Positions 33,494-45,865 of a DNA stretch of 64,000 nucleotides are shown in pieces. The DNA is from Acanthopleura granulata (Eukaryota > Mollusca > Polyplacophora > Chitonida > Chitonidae): assembly GCA_016165875.1 (NCBI GenBank), contig JABBOT010000014.1, forward strand, positions 4,826,093 to 4,890,092. Reading direction: 5' to 3'. The translations under genes were made by a program, and so were the position numbers. Under the pieces are notes generated by a model. It was given only the letters and a program-made list of their open reading frames with translations, made no database searches and had not been told where the DNA came from. Each line of letters opens with the position of its first letter. The stretch's first letter is position 1.

Positions 33494-33896
33494 ATGGCTG
33501 GCAAAACGAAATCCGTGAAAACGTTTTACATCAACGAGTTGCACATATGCATGTCCATCCTGAGTGTTAGTGTGGCTTTTTTGTTCCTGCAATGGTTGTC
33601 ACTCGAGGCAGAGGTGCGTTCGTTCAGATCCGAAATAGACGAGCTCTCACACCGGACTTGCCCAAAGACGTACCGGGCAGCCGGACAGGGAATCAGAGAA
33701 GGTGGGTGGAGAGAGGAGGCTCTGGGTGCTGATCATAGTTGGACTCGTCCTGGGGGTTCGGAACATCCCGGCAAACCACCACAGAGAATTAGCGTGCCTT
33801 TCCCAGGGGCACATGTCGACAGGGCAGGGCATCTTTTTCAGCCGGGCATGCCAGGACACCGCCCTAACGGTCAAGGGTATAATCAACATCCACCAG
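33494..33896 (+). CDS. GALNT: GALNT exon 1 (tail, membrane anchor, stem)
   Basis: ATG in good context (GAAAAATGG). It encodes a short basic tail ([16 protein letters not shown]), a hydrophobic anchor ([20 protein letters not shown]), a charged helix ([17 protein letters not shown]) and a Pro/Gly-rich stem. The donor CACCAG|GTATGA leaves one base, which joins exon 2 as Gly-Glu-Trp-Gly; the matching phase and type II topology are why I join it. The link crosses about 1.9 kb with a SINE, MITE-like element and minisatellite, so it needs transcript support. Alternative frames in the stem (33702-33902 plus, 33647-33889 minus) are judged shadows. Confidence 0.82.
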
Positions 33897-36800
33897 GTAT
33901 GATGTTTTTTATTTATTTATTGACTTATTTACTCGCTGTGAGTTCAAGTCCAGCTCATCCTAGCTTCTTCACCGGCCGTACGCGAGAAGGTCATCCAGCA
34001 ACCGGGGGACGGTCGTGGGTTTCCCCCCGGCCTCTGCCCGGTTTCCTTCCACCATAATGCTGACAGACGTCGTATCAGTGAAATATTCTAATACGGTGTT
34101 TTACGCAACACTCACGGATATTGCACTTAGGCCACAGTGGACATGATTATGGGTAGAGCAATTCTTTACAGGCTGGTATATAGTAGCTGGCATAGAGACA
34201 AAGCTGAATAGCTGAAGCTGGATTCGAACTCGCGACCTCACTGGTACAGGGTCACTCATCTTCCAGGGCCCACTTACTCAAAACTTATTAAATGAATTTC
34301 TCGTAACGTTTCTCGTAAATCACCTCGCCTTATGGCACTATAATCTAGACAATGTCTTTTACGAGGAAAGTTATGAAAAAAGTGACTTGCGAAGTTTTGG
34401 GAAAGTGGACTTCTACAGAAGCGTGTGTAACTTAATAAGCTTAACCCATGTTACAGAGCAAAAACAGATCAGTGTATCAACAATACGTATCAGTGAAAGG
34501 GATAAAGTGAGAAATTCTTGAGCCGGACGGTAAACCTCGATCCATGTTACACAGAAGAAAATAAAAAAAAATCAATGAAACTTAACTGTATGAATATGAC
34601 TCTTTGGTTCAGGGTGCATAGGACTCAGCAGCCTTCAGCAAATTCAGATATCTCAAATATCTGAGAATACCTCACACTTTGTCTCTTACCTCACACTTTG
34701 CCTCTTACCTCACACTTTGTCTCTTACCTCACACTTTGCCTCTTACCTCACACTTTGTCTCTTACCTCACACTTTGTCTCTTACCTCACACTTTGTCTCT
34801 TACCTCACACTTTGCCTCTTACCTCACACTTTGTCTCTTACCTCACACTTTGTCTTTTACCTCACACTTTGCCTCTTACCTCACACTTTGTCTCTCACCT
34901 CACACTTTGTCTCTTACCTCACACTTTGCCTCTTACCTCACACTTTGTCTCTCACCTCACACTTTGTCTCTTACCTCACACTTTGTCTTTTACCTCACAC
35001 TTCACCTCTTACCTCATACTTTGTCTCTTACCTCACACTTTGTCTTTTACCTCAAACTTTGCCTCTTACCTGACAGTTTGTCTGTTACCTCATACCGTGT
35101 CTTTTACCTCACACTTTGCCTCTTACCTCACACTTTGTCTCTCACCTCACACTTTGTCTCTTACCTCACACTTTGTCTTTTACCTCACACTTCACCTCTT
35201 ACCTCATACTTTGTCTCTTACCTCACACTTTGTCTTTTACCTCAAACTTTGCCTCTTACCTGACAGTTTGTCTGTTACCTCATACCGTGTCTTTTACCTC
35301 ACACTTTGCCTCTTACCTCACACTTTGTCTCTCACCTCACACTTTGTCTCTTACCTCACACTTTGTCTTTTACCTCACACTTCACCTCTTACCTCATACT
35401 TTGTCTCTTACCTCACACTTTGTCTTTTACCTCAAACTTTGCCTCTTACCTGACAGTTTGTCTGTTACCTCATACCGTGTCTTTTACCTCACACTTTGCC
35501 TCTTACCTCACACTTTACCTCTTACCTCACACTTTGTCTCTTACCTCCGACGATGCAATGCAGTTTAAGGCGTTCACTAGTGCAGATTGGAACCACTGCC
35601 CAGATTTCACCAAATTCAATTTTTTCTGTCTGACTGCTATACCCATCAAGACGCAGGTTTCAATAAATGTCATTTAGAGCCACACTTACAACAAATCCTT
35701 TGTACGAGCCACACTTCCATACTCCTTACATAATGGCGCCATCCACATTACTGGTTGTGCTACGTGTTATGATAGTGGATAGTCACATATTCTGCTTATC
35801 TCCCTTTAGGTGAATGGGGCACGCCGGTAATTACTGACCCTGCCATGATGGACGGCCATGATCGGCAGCTCCACGAGAAGGGATGGGAGAAGCATTCATT
35901 CAACTCCTTCGCCAGTGATTTGATCTCTGTGAAACGTCAACTCTGGGATGTGGCCGGACCAGCGTAAGTAATTTAAGGAAAACACTCTTCTCTTAGCCCC
36001 CTTCCTCTCTGGAAAAATACTTTGCATGGTAAACCTCTGTCCAGGAATCACTTTTAAGTAAAATCTTGCATTTATTTCACATATGAGAAACAAACGTTTT
36101 TTTTATTTGCCCTTTGTGAACAACTTGTACAGCAACAAGCTATAAGCCGTTTACTGACAGCACCAACTTAAACAGTTTTACATCTCTGGTTTAAACATAG
36201 TTTTTTTCTGTTCAGCTTTATGCATTTTTCTGACATAAATTTCAAATGGGTCAAATATTGTCCTGTTTGGATAAGGTGCCGAAAAAGGGCGCTATCCTAC
36301 CGCACCGATCTCCCGGATGTGGGCGTGGTTATCATTTTCCACAACGAGGCTTGGAGCACTCTTCTCCGCACTGTCCATAGCGTGATTGACAGGACTCCAG
36401 CCAATCTGCTCAAAGAGATTATCTTAGTAGATGACTTTTCCTCAGAGGGTCAGTTCTCATGCATGCATAATATATATCAGCTAATGCGCTAAACGTATAC
36501 GAAGGTGACTATGTGGCAATTGATCTGTGACGAAAAATTCACAAGCGTGTCTTGCAGGCAACTTTTCACAATGTACATGTAATGAATCAGTTCTCATCAA
36601 GAAATCGAAACATGTTGGCAACAAATCATTTACTCTGTGTTGTTTCCCAAATTTTTCTTTGTTTTCGGATAAATTTATCTGATTCAAATGTGCTTCAAAG
36701 CATTTATCATTGAATCTAGAGGCGTAACTCTTCAGGGTTGTATGCTGAACGAAAATCAAAGCAATCGAAGCAAACTGGTATTTCAGTTTTTACAATTTTG

Positions 36801-39800
36801 CTCTTCCAATATGATTTATATCTGTTTCAATATATTACATATCCGTATATATGCTTTTAAACTGCATGTATACAAGTTCTGCTTTTTGTATTTTTGGAGA
36901 ACCCTCCATGGTCACGTCGTGGCCGTGAGAAATTATCGTAAAAAGTTAAAATCAATACATAAAACAAATATCAATGCATTCATTTCCAGAGTTTTTGAAA
37001 GACAAGCTGGACGAGTACATTGCCTCGTTGGACAAGGTTCGTATCATCCGAGCAACGAGACGTCAAGGTTTAATCCGCGCGCGTCTGCTGGGGTTTGAAG
37101 CCGTCACTGCAAAGGTCGCCATGTTCCTAGACTCTCATTGTGAATGTACTGAAGGTAAAATTGATTTAGAAGCCATTCCGGCGGCTACCGTGCTAGTGCA
37201 GAATAATGATTCAGGTACTTGTCACCAATCTGAATTCAAGCCTTGCTTATGCATGGCTTCCTCTCCGGTCATACGTGGGAAGGTCTACCAGCAACCCTGC
37301 GGATGGTCGTGGGTTTCCACCGGGCTCTGCTCAGTTCCCTCCCACCATAATGCTGGAAAGCGGTCGTATAAGTGAAATATTCTTGAGAACGGCGTGAAAT
37401 AAATAATGTAAATAAATTAAAAAAGCCAAATCGAATGAAGAGAATGAACGGAATGTTCTTTCCTCACACTGTCTATAATATTAACACAAATTAATCTGCG
37501 TATACATGTATCATGTTATAAGCAAAGAGAAAGAGAACAGAAATGAACTAAACCTCAAAGGAAAGACGACTAAAAACCATATGTTTTCATTTCTTGTCCC
37601 ACTGAATTAATTGCAGTCGGATGCTTATATCATTAGATGGACTTTACAGAACATATTCCAATGTTAATGGGCAATGTCACGATTGTCTATAATTTAGCTT
37701 TTTGGCAAGAAATTTTCCTGTGTGAAGTTTCCTTGTGTTGTGTACGAGTTACTTTGACATTAAATACCACATTGGTGTAAACACGTTATTGTGGTGCCAG
37801 TGACGCCAAAGGTGGTCCAAACCCACCGTCACCATGAATTCACTGAAAAACGAAATAAGTAAAGGGAGTTTAGTGATCTTTCCACTAACACTGACTTCAG
37901 TGGCTTCAGAGCTACAACAGGCTGTGGACCTGTTTGGACAGCCTTCCCTACTTTATTGATTTATGAACTTATTTTATTTGATTGGTGTTTTACGATGTAC
38001 TCTAGAATATTTCACTTATACGACGCCGGCCAGTATTATGGTGGGAGGAAACTGGGCTGATCCCGAGGGAAACCCACTACCATCCGCAGGTTGCCAGCAG
38101 ACCTTCTCACCTGCGACCGTAGAGGAATCCAGCATGAGCTGGACTTGAACTCACAGCGACGGCATGGGTGAGAGGCTTCTGGGTCATTGTGCTGCTCTAG
38201 CGCGCTAAACAACTAACGTAGTTTATTATATATAATATTATTAATTATTTATTTTATTTATTGATTTGATTGGTGTTTTACGCCGTACTCAAGAATATTT
38301 CACTCATACGACGGCGGCCAGCGTTATGGTGGGAGGAAAGCGGGCAGAGCCCGGGGGAAACCCACGACCATTCGCAGGTTGCTGGCAGACCTTCCCACAT
38401 ACAACCGGAGGGGAAACCAGCACGAGATGGTCTTGAACTCACAGCGAACGCATTGGTGGGAGTAATATTATTACTTATAAGGGATAATAGTATGCCTTGA
38501 TTTTGCACTGATGTCATTTAGAGTAACAAATCCACGGGAAAATGTATTCAATGCCCAGAAAGCTTTTTACATATCCTGTATCCTCGGATATTTCAAAATT
38601 TAATTTAATGCAATTGATTCTTTAACTCACGAAGATACACGTAACCCACAGACAATTGTCAGCTTGGGGATCGCGTCTGATATACAAGATAATGAATTAT
38701 ACATTGAACACTATTATAACACAGGGGTAGTGTATATCGATAAACGGTGAAGAAAATGTTACATGTACACACATAATATGAGAAAAAATGCTACGTGTAC
38801 ACACATAACATGATCAGAAAATGCTACGTGTACACACATAACATGATAAGAAAATGCTTCGTGTACACACATAACATGATCAGAAAATGCTACGTGTACA
38901 CACATAACATGATAAGAAAATGCTACGTGTACACACATAACATGATAAGAAAATGCTTCGTGTACACACATAACATGATCAGAAAATGCTACATGTACAC
39001 ACATAACATGATAAGAAAATGCTACGTGTGCACACATAACATGGTAAGAAAATGCTACACGTACACACATAATATGATATCCAAACATATGGTTATATAT
39101 AAACGAACACGCACACATATGAGGAAGAAAAAGGATATGGAGAATATGTGCAGAGCAGTAGGGATTTCACACTTCTAGATGATGAGCCCAGCTGTTGTAA
39201 AACGAAATACTTAGCTTTCATAAATGTTGTTATGGAATACACATGCCTCAGACAAGCGATGGGTTCATACCCTAAATCAGGTTGGCTCGAGCCCCTGCTG
39301 GACAGCATCGCTCGTGACGAGAAGACCGTCGCCGTTCCCGTCGCTGACCGGATCAAGTCCGATACCATGGAATTCGTACCCGGAAACGGAAGTGAGATGT
39401 TCTGTGGGTTTGAATGGGACATGACATTCAATTGGTTTAAATTACCAGAGCGCGAGCGTCAGAGGCGGAAGGATGTTTTGGACCCCATTCGGTAAGATGT
39501 CGCTTTTTGCCTCCTATGTTTCTGTACAAGGTAAGTCTGAAAAAGGAACAATTACCATTATGATGATAGTTTTGGAATAAAGTAGGTCTAGTCCTTATAA
39601 TTTTCTAAGACGAATAAATTGGCTTAGATTGTACTGTTCGGTTTAGTTTGTAGATAAAAGCATATAATATGAGAGTCACTAAGGACAAAGTAATTGAACA
39701 GCACAAAATTGCTACATATAGCAGTCTACATATTGCCGCGAGACTGTGAAAATTGTTCCATCTTGGGAGGATTTTAAGGAGAAAACATCGTCCCAATGGT

Positions 39801-42800
39801 GCATCCTGTTATTGCCTGTGAATGTACATGGCTAACAAAAGCCTGGCCCCCAAGCCATATTCACAATTTCAAAAAGCAGTTAGTGGACAGTTCAGGCGGC
39901 ACACCTCATTTGAAGAAGTCTTCTCAAGGCGAACAGCAGGAATAATTTTAGCCTCGGCGTCGTGACATCCTTACACCTGTAGAAATGCACCAAATAGTTT
40001 TCCACTCGATATAAACATGTCACCTCGTAGCACTTATTATCAGCGTTCACTGGCCTCTGTGACTCCGTTAGGACCTCGCTCTCAAAGCAGTCGCCAGGCC
40101 TCCGGCTAATGAGGTCGTGGGTTTGAATCCAAATCTTGATATTTTCGACAGAGGCCTTAATTTAGGAGTTTTTTTCAGATACTTTGGAAAGGGTGGCGAT
40201 TTATTCCTAGCACACACAAACCATTCTATAATTGATCGCATATAAGTGAAATTATGAATTTGTGTACGCCTACAGGGAGCTAAACACCAGTGAAATCAAT
40301 CAATCGGTCTATCAATTAATCAGCCAATGTTCATCCGATATTATTCGGCAATGCATTAAAATCACTCTGTGCTTTTGGTTACCCGATTAGGTCACCGACA
40401 TTCCTCGGCTGTTGTTTCGCTATCAGTGTTGACTTCTTCAGCACTCTGGGAAGATACGACACGGGCCTAAACATCTGGGGAGGTGAACATCTAGAGTTAT
40501 CCTTCAAGGTAAACACATAATGTTATCCTTCAAGGTAAACACATAATGTTATCCTTCAAGGTAAACACATAATGTTATCTTTCATGCTATACCTCTAAAG
40601 TTATCCTTTACAGTAAGCCCCTAAAGTTATCCTTCACCCTAAACACCTGAAGATATCTTTCTGGCTAAACAAATAAGGTTATCCTTCACATAGTATAGTC
40701 ATAGTAAATGCCTAAATTTATCCTTCTTGGTAAACACTTAAAGTTATCCTTCACGGTCAAGTTCAAATGTCCCTCATTAGAAACAAATATTCAACAGATC
40801 TAAGTAACTGCAATTATCGGTTTCCCTTACCCTAAACAAGATGAGTGTTATATTCACGTGAAACATTTAACAGATTTAAACAAATATGTGAAACACTAAC
40901 TAAAACATTAACTAAAAAAATATAACCATAGTTAATTCATAGTAAGCCCAAATTTAGTTTTCTGCCCAGTGATAAAATGAATCTATATAAATATGTGACA
41001 CGCCATTCAAATAAGTACATAAATAAAGAAAAGGAATATTTCAACCATTACGCTAGTATCATTGTAACATATTTACGCAAGTCTTAGTCAAATGAAATGT
41101 TGCTGTAGACATGGATGTGCGGCGGTAAGCTAGAGATCATCCCCTGCTCACACGTCGGCCATCTTTTCCGCACCAAGTTGCCGTTCTCCTTCCAAGGTCG
41201 TGAGGTCGGCGAGACGGTGCGTGAGAACAACGCCCGTATTGTGGAGGTCTGGCTGAACAACTACAAGCACTTCTTCTACGACAGAATATTCTACGACAAG
41301 GTGAGCTAGACTCACCTCTCTGTGTAATGTTGACAGCTTGCTAATTATTTCTAATGTCAGGAACGCTGAATAGCGAAGTGGAAATACCGTTACCATTGGT
41401 AGGGATTTGCTCAGGGAATCCAGTTATGCTGATGTAGACTCTATTTAACAAGAGTCTACAAAAAACCCCTTTAATATATCCTTCCGTTTCGCAAATGTTC
41501 TGTGGATAGCGATGCATTTGGGGTTTAAAGACAAGAATTAAGACTTCTTCCTCCCGCGTCCTGTTATTTGTGACGGAAACACGTTACCCTAATTAGTAAC
41601 ACCAGGTTAATGAATAAGAGAACACATCTTCAACACTTAAAAGAGTTATTTTTTTCAGAGCAGCTCATACTTCGGTATTGACACAAGTACTCTTTCGCAT
41701 GAACAAACTTTGCAAATTTCAAACGTTTTCCATATAATGAATGAATGAATGAATGAATGCTTATTGTTTAACACCCTACTCAAGAATATTTCACTTATAC
41801 GAAGGCGGTGTCTCCTCGGTGCAGGAAGGATTTCCACCGTATCTTTTATCTGGTGCTGCCTCACCGAGACGACTTGCCGAAGACTCCCAACAAGCCCTCT
41901 CACCCAGTCACATAATACTGACACCGGGCCGACCAGTCCACCCTCTATCCTCTTATTGCTGAGCGCCTAGCGAGGAAGCAGGATGTACCATTTTTTAAAG
42001 TCTTTGGTATGACCGGACCTAGGTTTGAACCCAGATTTTTCCGCATAATAATACGGAATAATACCATTACCAGTAATAATTATCTTGCACCATGATCTAT
42101 TTGGTTAGTGTCTTGTACCACACTCTATAACGTCATGCTGCACTTATGTATTGCAAGAGAACAATGGTCAGTCCAGCTTGGACCCCAGCAGCCATTGCGC
42201 AGGAAACTGTTAAAGGGACATGGTCGCCGAAGTATTTCAGCGTCATTACAGAATGCCATGTGTATTAGGTATTTTTCTCACGAAGTAAAAGTTACAAGCT
42301 TTTCGTTAATTCCACCACAGCATTTTACGTTAAGTGAATGTTTAAAAATGAGAAAGAAAAGACCCCGAAAACTGAAAAATCTGGCACAATATTTACATGA
42401 AGGGCTGTCAATTCAGTGGAACGGGCGTATGCCCACAGCGCTCTGTAGACTTCATATGTAAGGAAATGTGAATGATGACACGCGTAAGAGAAGAACTTCC
42501 GGCTCGTTCGTAACGGGATCGGCCAAAAAGAGGCGTAAGAAAGGGCTCGGGAGGTTGACAAGTAAGTTTAGCGTTGTAATTGGTGGTCTGTTTTGCAAAA
42601 CTACACTGCGTGATAAATGGGTGTGAATGTTGTTGTGGTTTTGGCAGTGTTAAGCGTCGAACAGACACACGTTTCTGACTCATGGTTTAATGAGAAGATT
42701 ATTGATAACCTTTTCTCAACGCTGTTTAAGCTGCTATACTCTACATCTGTGTGAAGCAAAATTCAAAATCATCCGAGTTTGTGTAGCCAGTATCGACTGA

Positions 42801-45800
42801 TCCGGAACGACTGGAGATATGCTTCGCGTCCTTTCGTTTGAGGCAAAATGGTTCGCCCTCTTTGTGTTGAATTCATATAACAACAGAACTTGTTCGGGCT
42901 CGTACAAACTATATGCCCACTGAATTTTTTTTATTTCAACGTGATTGGTTTAGTTTATGATCGTCGCAATTAGAATTTGTTTTAAAATCAAAATTTTGGG
43001 CGACAACCCCTTGGTTTTATGGGTATGGTATCCCGCATGTATAGGTCTGTTCATATTCTTTGCTAATTAAGAGAATCGACATCGCTTTTCTGTCCTGCAC
43101 TTTAATCGAGGAAATATAGTTGAAGTGTTAAGTAAAATTCCCTAAACATATCCCTACATTCTTTTCTTCGTGACATTTATTTAAAGAGACTATACAGTGG
43201 ATTTGTAGCCAAAAATCAATGAGCGCTTAGTAGCCCAAAGTTTTGAATAAATAAAATATCAGCATTATCTGTGTACGCGTTACCTTTCAAAATCGGTAAT
43301 AAAATTCGTAAAATTTATTTTGGGGGAAGCTTTGTAACTTTTTCATCCTTTAGAATCATACTAACACTATAAATGATTCAGATACAAATCTGATATTTTC
43401 TGAAAGGCAATAATTTTAGCTGTACTTGGTAAATACAGAAAATGTTATTTGATTAGCGGTACGGATTTTTTTGCAAAAAAATTCAGGTATATACATTCCC
43501 TGTGATTTCTATTCTTCCGCAGGTTGAAGTAGGGGACGTAACCGAGCGGGTAAAGATTCGAAAGGACCTGAAATGTAAATCGTTTGACTGGTACCTTGAC
43601 AGCGTGTACCCGGAGTTGTATGTGCCTTACGACAGCAAAGCTACTGGCATGGTGTGTACTGCGTAATTCTACAGGCGCTTGCCTAAAATCTCATTTCGCA
43701 ACATGTGATAAACTACTGTTTCAATGTGTGAAGCATTGGTATAAGTTACAGGTAAACATTTAGATTTTCTTAACTCTGCTGATATCTAACCAGGCACACG
43801 CACAATAGTGAGTTGCATGTAGCCTATATGTATACATGTTAATTATTCATTTACTGATGGCCAATTCCACAAAGCAATGTTTGGCTTAAGTGAAAACCTT
43901 TACACTGAATTGAACAGATTATTGGAAACTTACTGGTTTTGAAATTTCTGTAACTTAGGTTTCGGCATGATAGACCTTGCACTATACATGCCTTTATTTT
44001 AAAAATTCAAGAAGGATGCATTTTATTGCAGTTTTAAAAGTTTTACAATAGTACAAATTTGATTTGTGAAATCGGTCCCAGACACCTACTGCCGTAGCCG
44101 AAACAGAGAGATTTGGATTCGAACTCTCCGCAGGCGAGTCAGCTAGGGTCGATGTATACATTTTAATAATTTGTACTTACTGTGCGAATTTTAGCTACGC
44201 CCAATCAGTTTTGGGGACAGTATCCATCATCGCCTGGGCCCTCTCCCACTCCCCATGGGGGAACCTTTCTTCTTAAGAGTATCAATGAGCGACTATTAGT
44301 TCTCACGCAAATTCTCTTTTATGCTGGTGACAGTGAAAATGTTGTCGGCAGCCAGTGTCTAATTAAAAAAGAAAGACGTAATAAGGTGTAATCAACATTA
44401 TCTGTTTGCAGATAAAAATATCGAGAGGAGGAAAAGACTTATGCGTCCAGTCCACGCAGTCTTGGTTTCTCACGGGTGACGTCTTCCAGACATTCCAGCC
44501 TTGTAGCAAAGATGTACCTCCACAGGTATTCCTTGTAAATTGAATTGATCGATAAATTGACCCGGCCTTTTCAGTTGAATCAGTCTGACAAAGGAGACAA
44601 ACCAATAAGGACTAAGCTGTAGAGCTATTCTATTTTACCATGATTGCAGTCTACCCGAAAATAGAGTCGATTCAGATGAGTGAAAGAATTAAATGCGAAA
44701 TAAAAAATCTCAGGTAAAGCCGAGTGTCTGCTGAGGATCCAATATATTTCAAAAGCAAAATGAAAGCATTTATACTGTGGCTTAAAGAAAGCCAACATTG
44801 AAGACATAGCAAGGTACTAATATGAATTGTAAGCAATGCATTTGTGTATCGAGTGTTAACACATGGACAACTATCTTACATTACCCATTTCACAGTAACT
44901 CGTTCAGAATAAAAATAACTTGTTTAAGGGGCATGTAGAAACTGACAAAGTGACATCACCCTGCTTGGTTTCCTCCCACCTTGATTCTGCATGGTTGCTG
45001 GCGTAGAAGTGAAATATTCGTGAGTACGACGTAAAACATTAATCAAATAAATGGCAATGCAACATCTTGCAAAATAGGCTGTTACGGTATAATGAATATG
45101 GGTACAGGTTCAGTACAAAGGATGAAACAGTTCATTGCTTATGTTGAAAGGGGATTACATTTAATTTTAAGCTTAATCTAAACTTCTCAGTCGCTTCAAA
45201 CAAAACCTTTCTCGCGTGTATATTGTTCTTTGAAGCACTGGACTTTAACCCGCGAGAATCAGATCAGACGAGACGAGGGCTGTCTGACGGTGAACCGGAA
45301 GAACAACAAAGTCATCATCACTGGATGTGACGAGTTGGCCGGGAAAGGCATGTGGACATATCACGAAGTGAGTGACTGACAGAACTGGACAGCACCTGTG
45401 GCAGCTGTGATTGGCTGATAGAGAGTGTCAATCTCGAGGAGGCGGGTCTATATAAGATTGAGAATGTTGATAGTTTGAACTTGCCCAAGAAACTAATCAC
45501 AGAAAACGCGCAGGCATATGCTTTTAGTAATTTTGGATTTCGTAAAGTCTGGGCAAATAATCATGCAGTTTCATGGCTCTCGAGGGGTACAATGAAAAAT
45601 ATTAAGAAAACCCTTGAAATAACATTTTTTTTTCACTTGTAATGAATGTACCCCACAATCATTAACAAGAAAACCAATGAGTTCAGGACCTGCTTATGCT
45701 GACTTCTCCGATCTTCGGGAAGGTCCGCCGGTAAGCTGCGGATTGTTGTCGGTTTCCTCCGGGCTCTGCCCGGTTTCCTCAAGTCGTATGAAAGAAATAT

Positions 45801-45828
45801 TCTTGAGCACGGCGTAAAACACCAAACA

Positions 45829-45865
<37 letters not shown>

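Noticed and set aside
33702..33902. Alternative frames in exon 1 (66 codons plus; 80 codons minus at 33647-33889) and a faint collagen-like Gly/Pro pattern
   Set aside because: The frame from 33494 continues in phase into exon 2 and has the expected anchor; Gly spacing is not a regular triplet repeat.
34679..35677. Several overlapping open frames up to 251 codons, rich in Leu/Ser/His/Thr
   Set aside because: They are translations of the 19-bp minisatellite in all three frames; the unit lacks stop codons.
35896..36093. 65-codon minus-strand frame (also 326-523)
   Set aside because: Shadow of GALNT exon 2 and its intron on the opposite strand.
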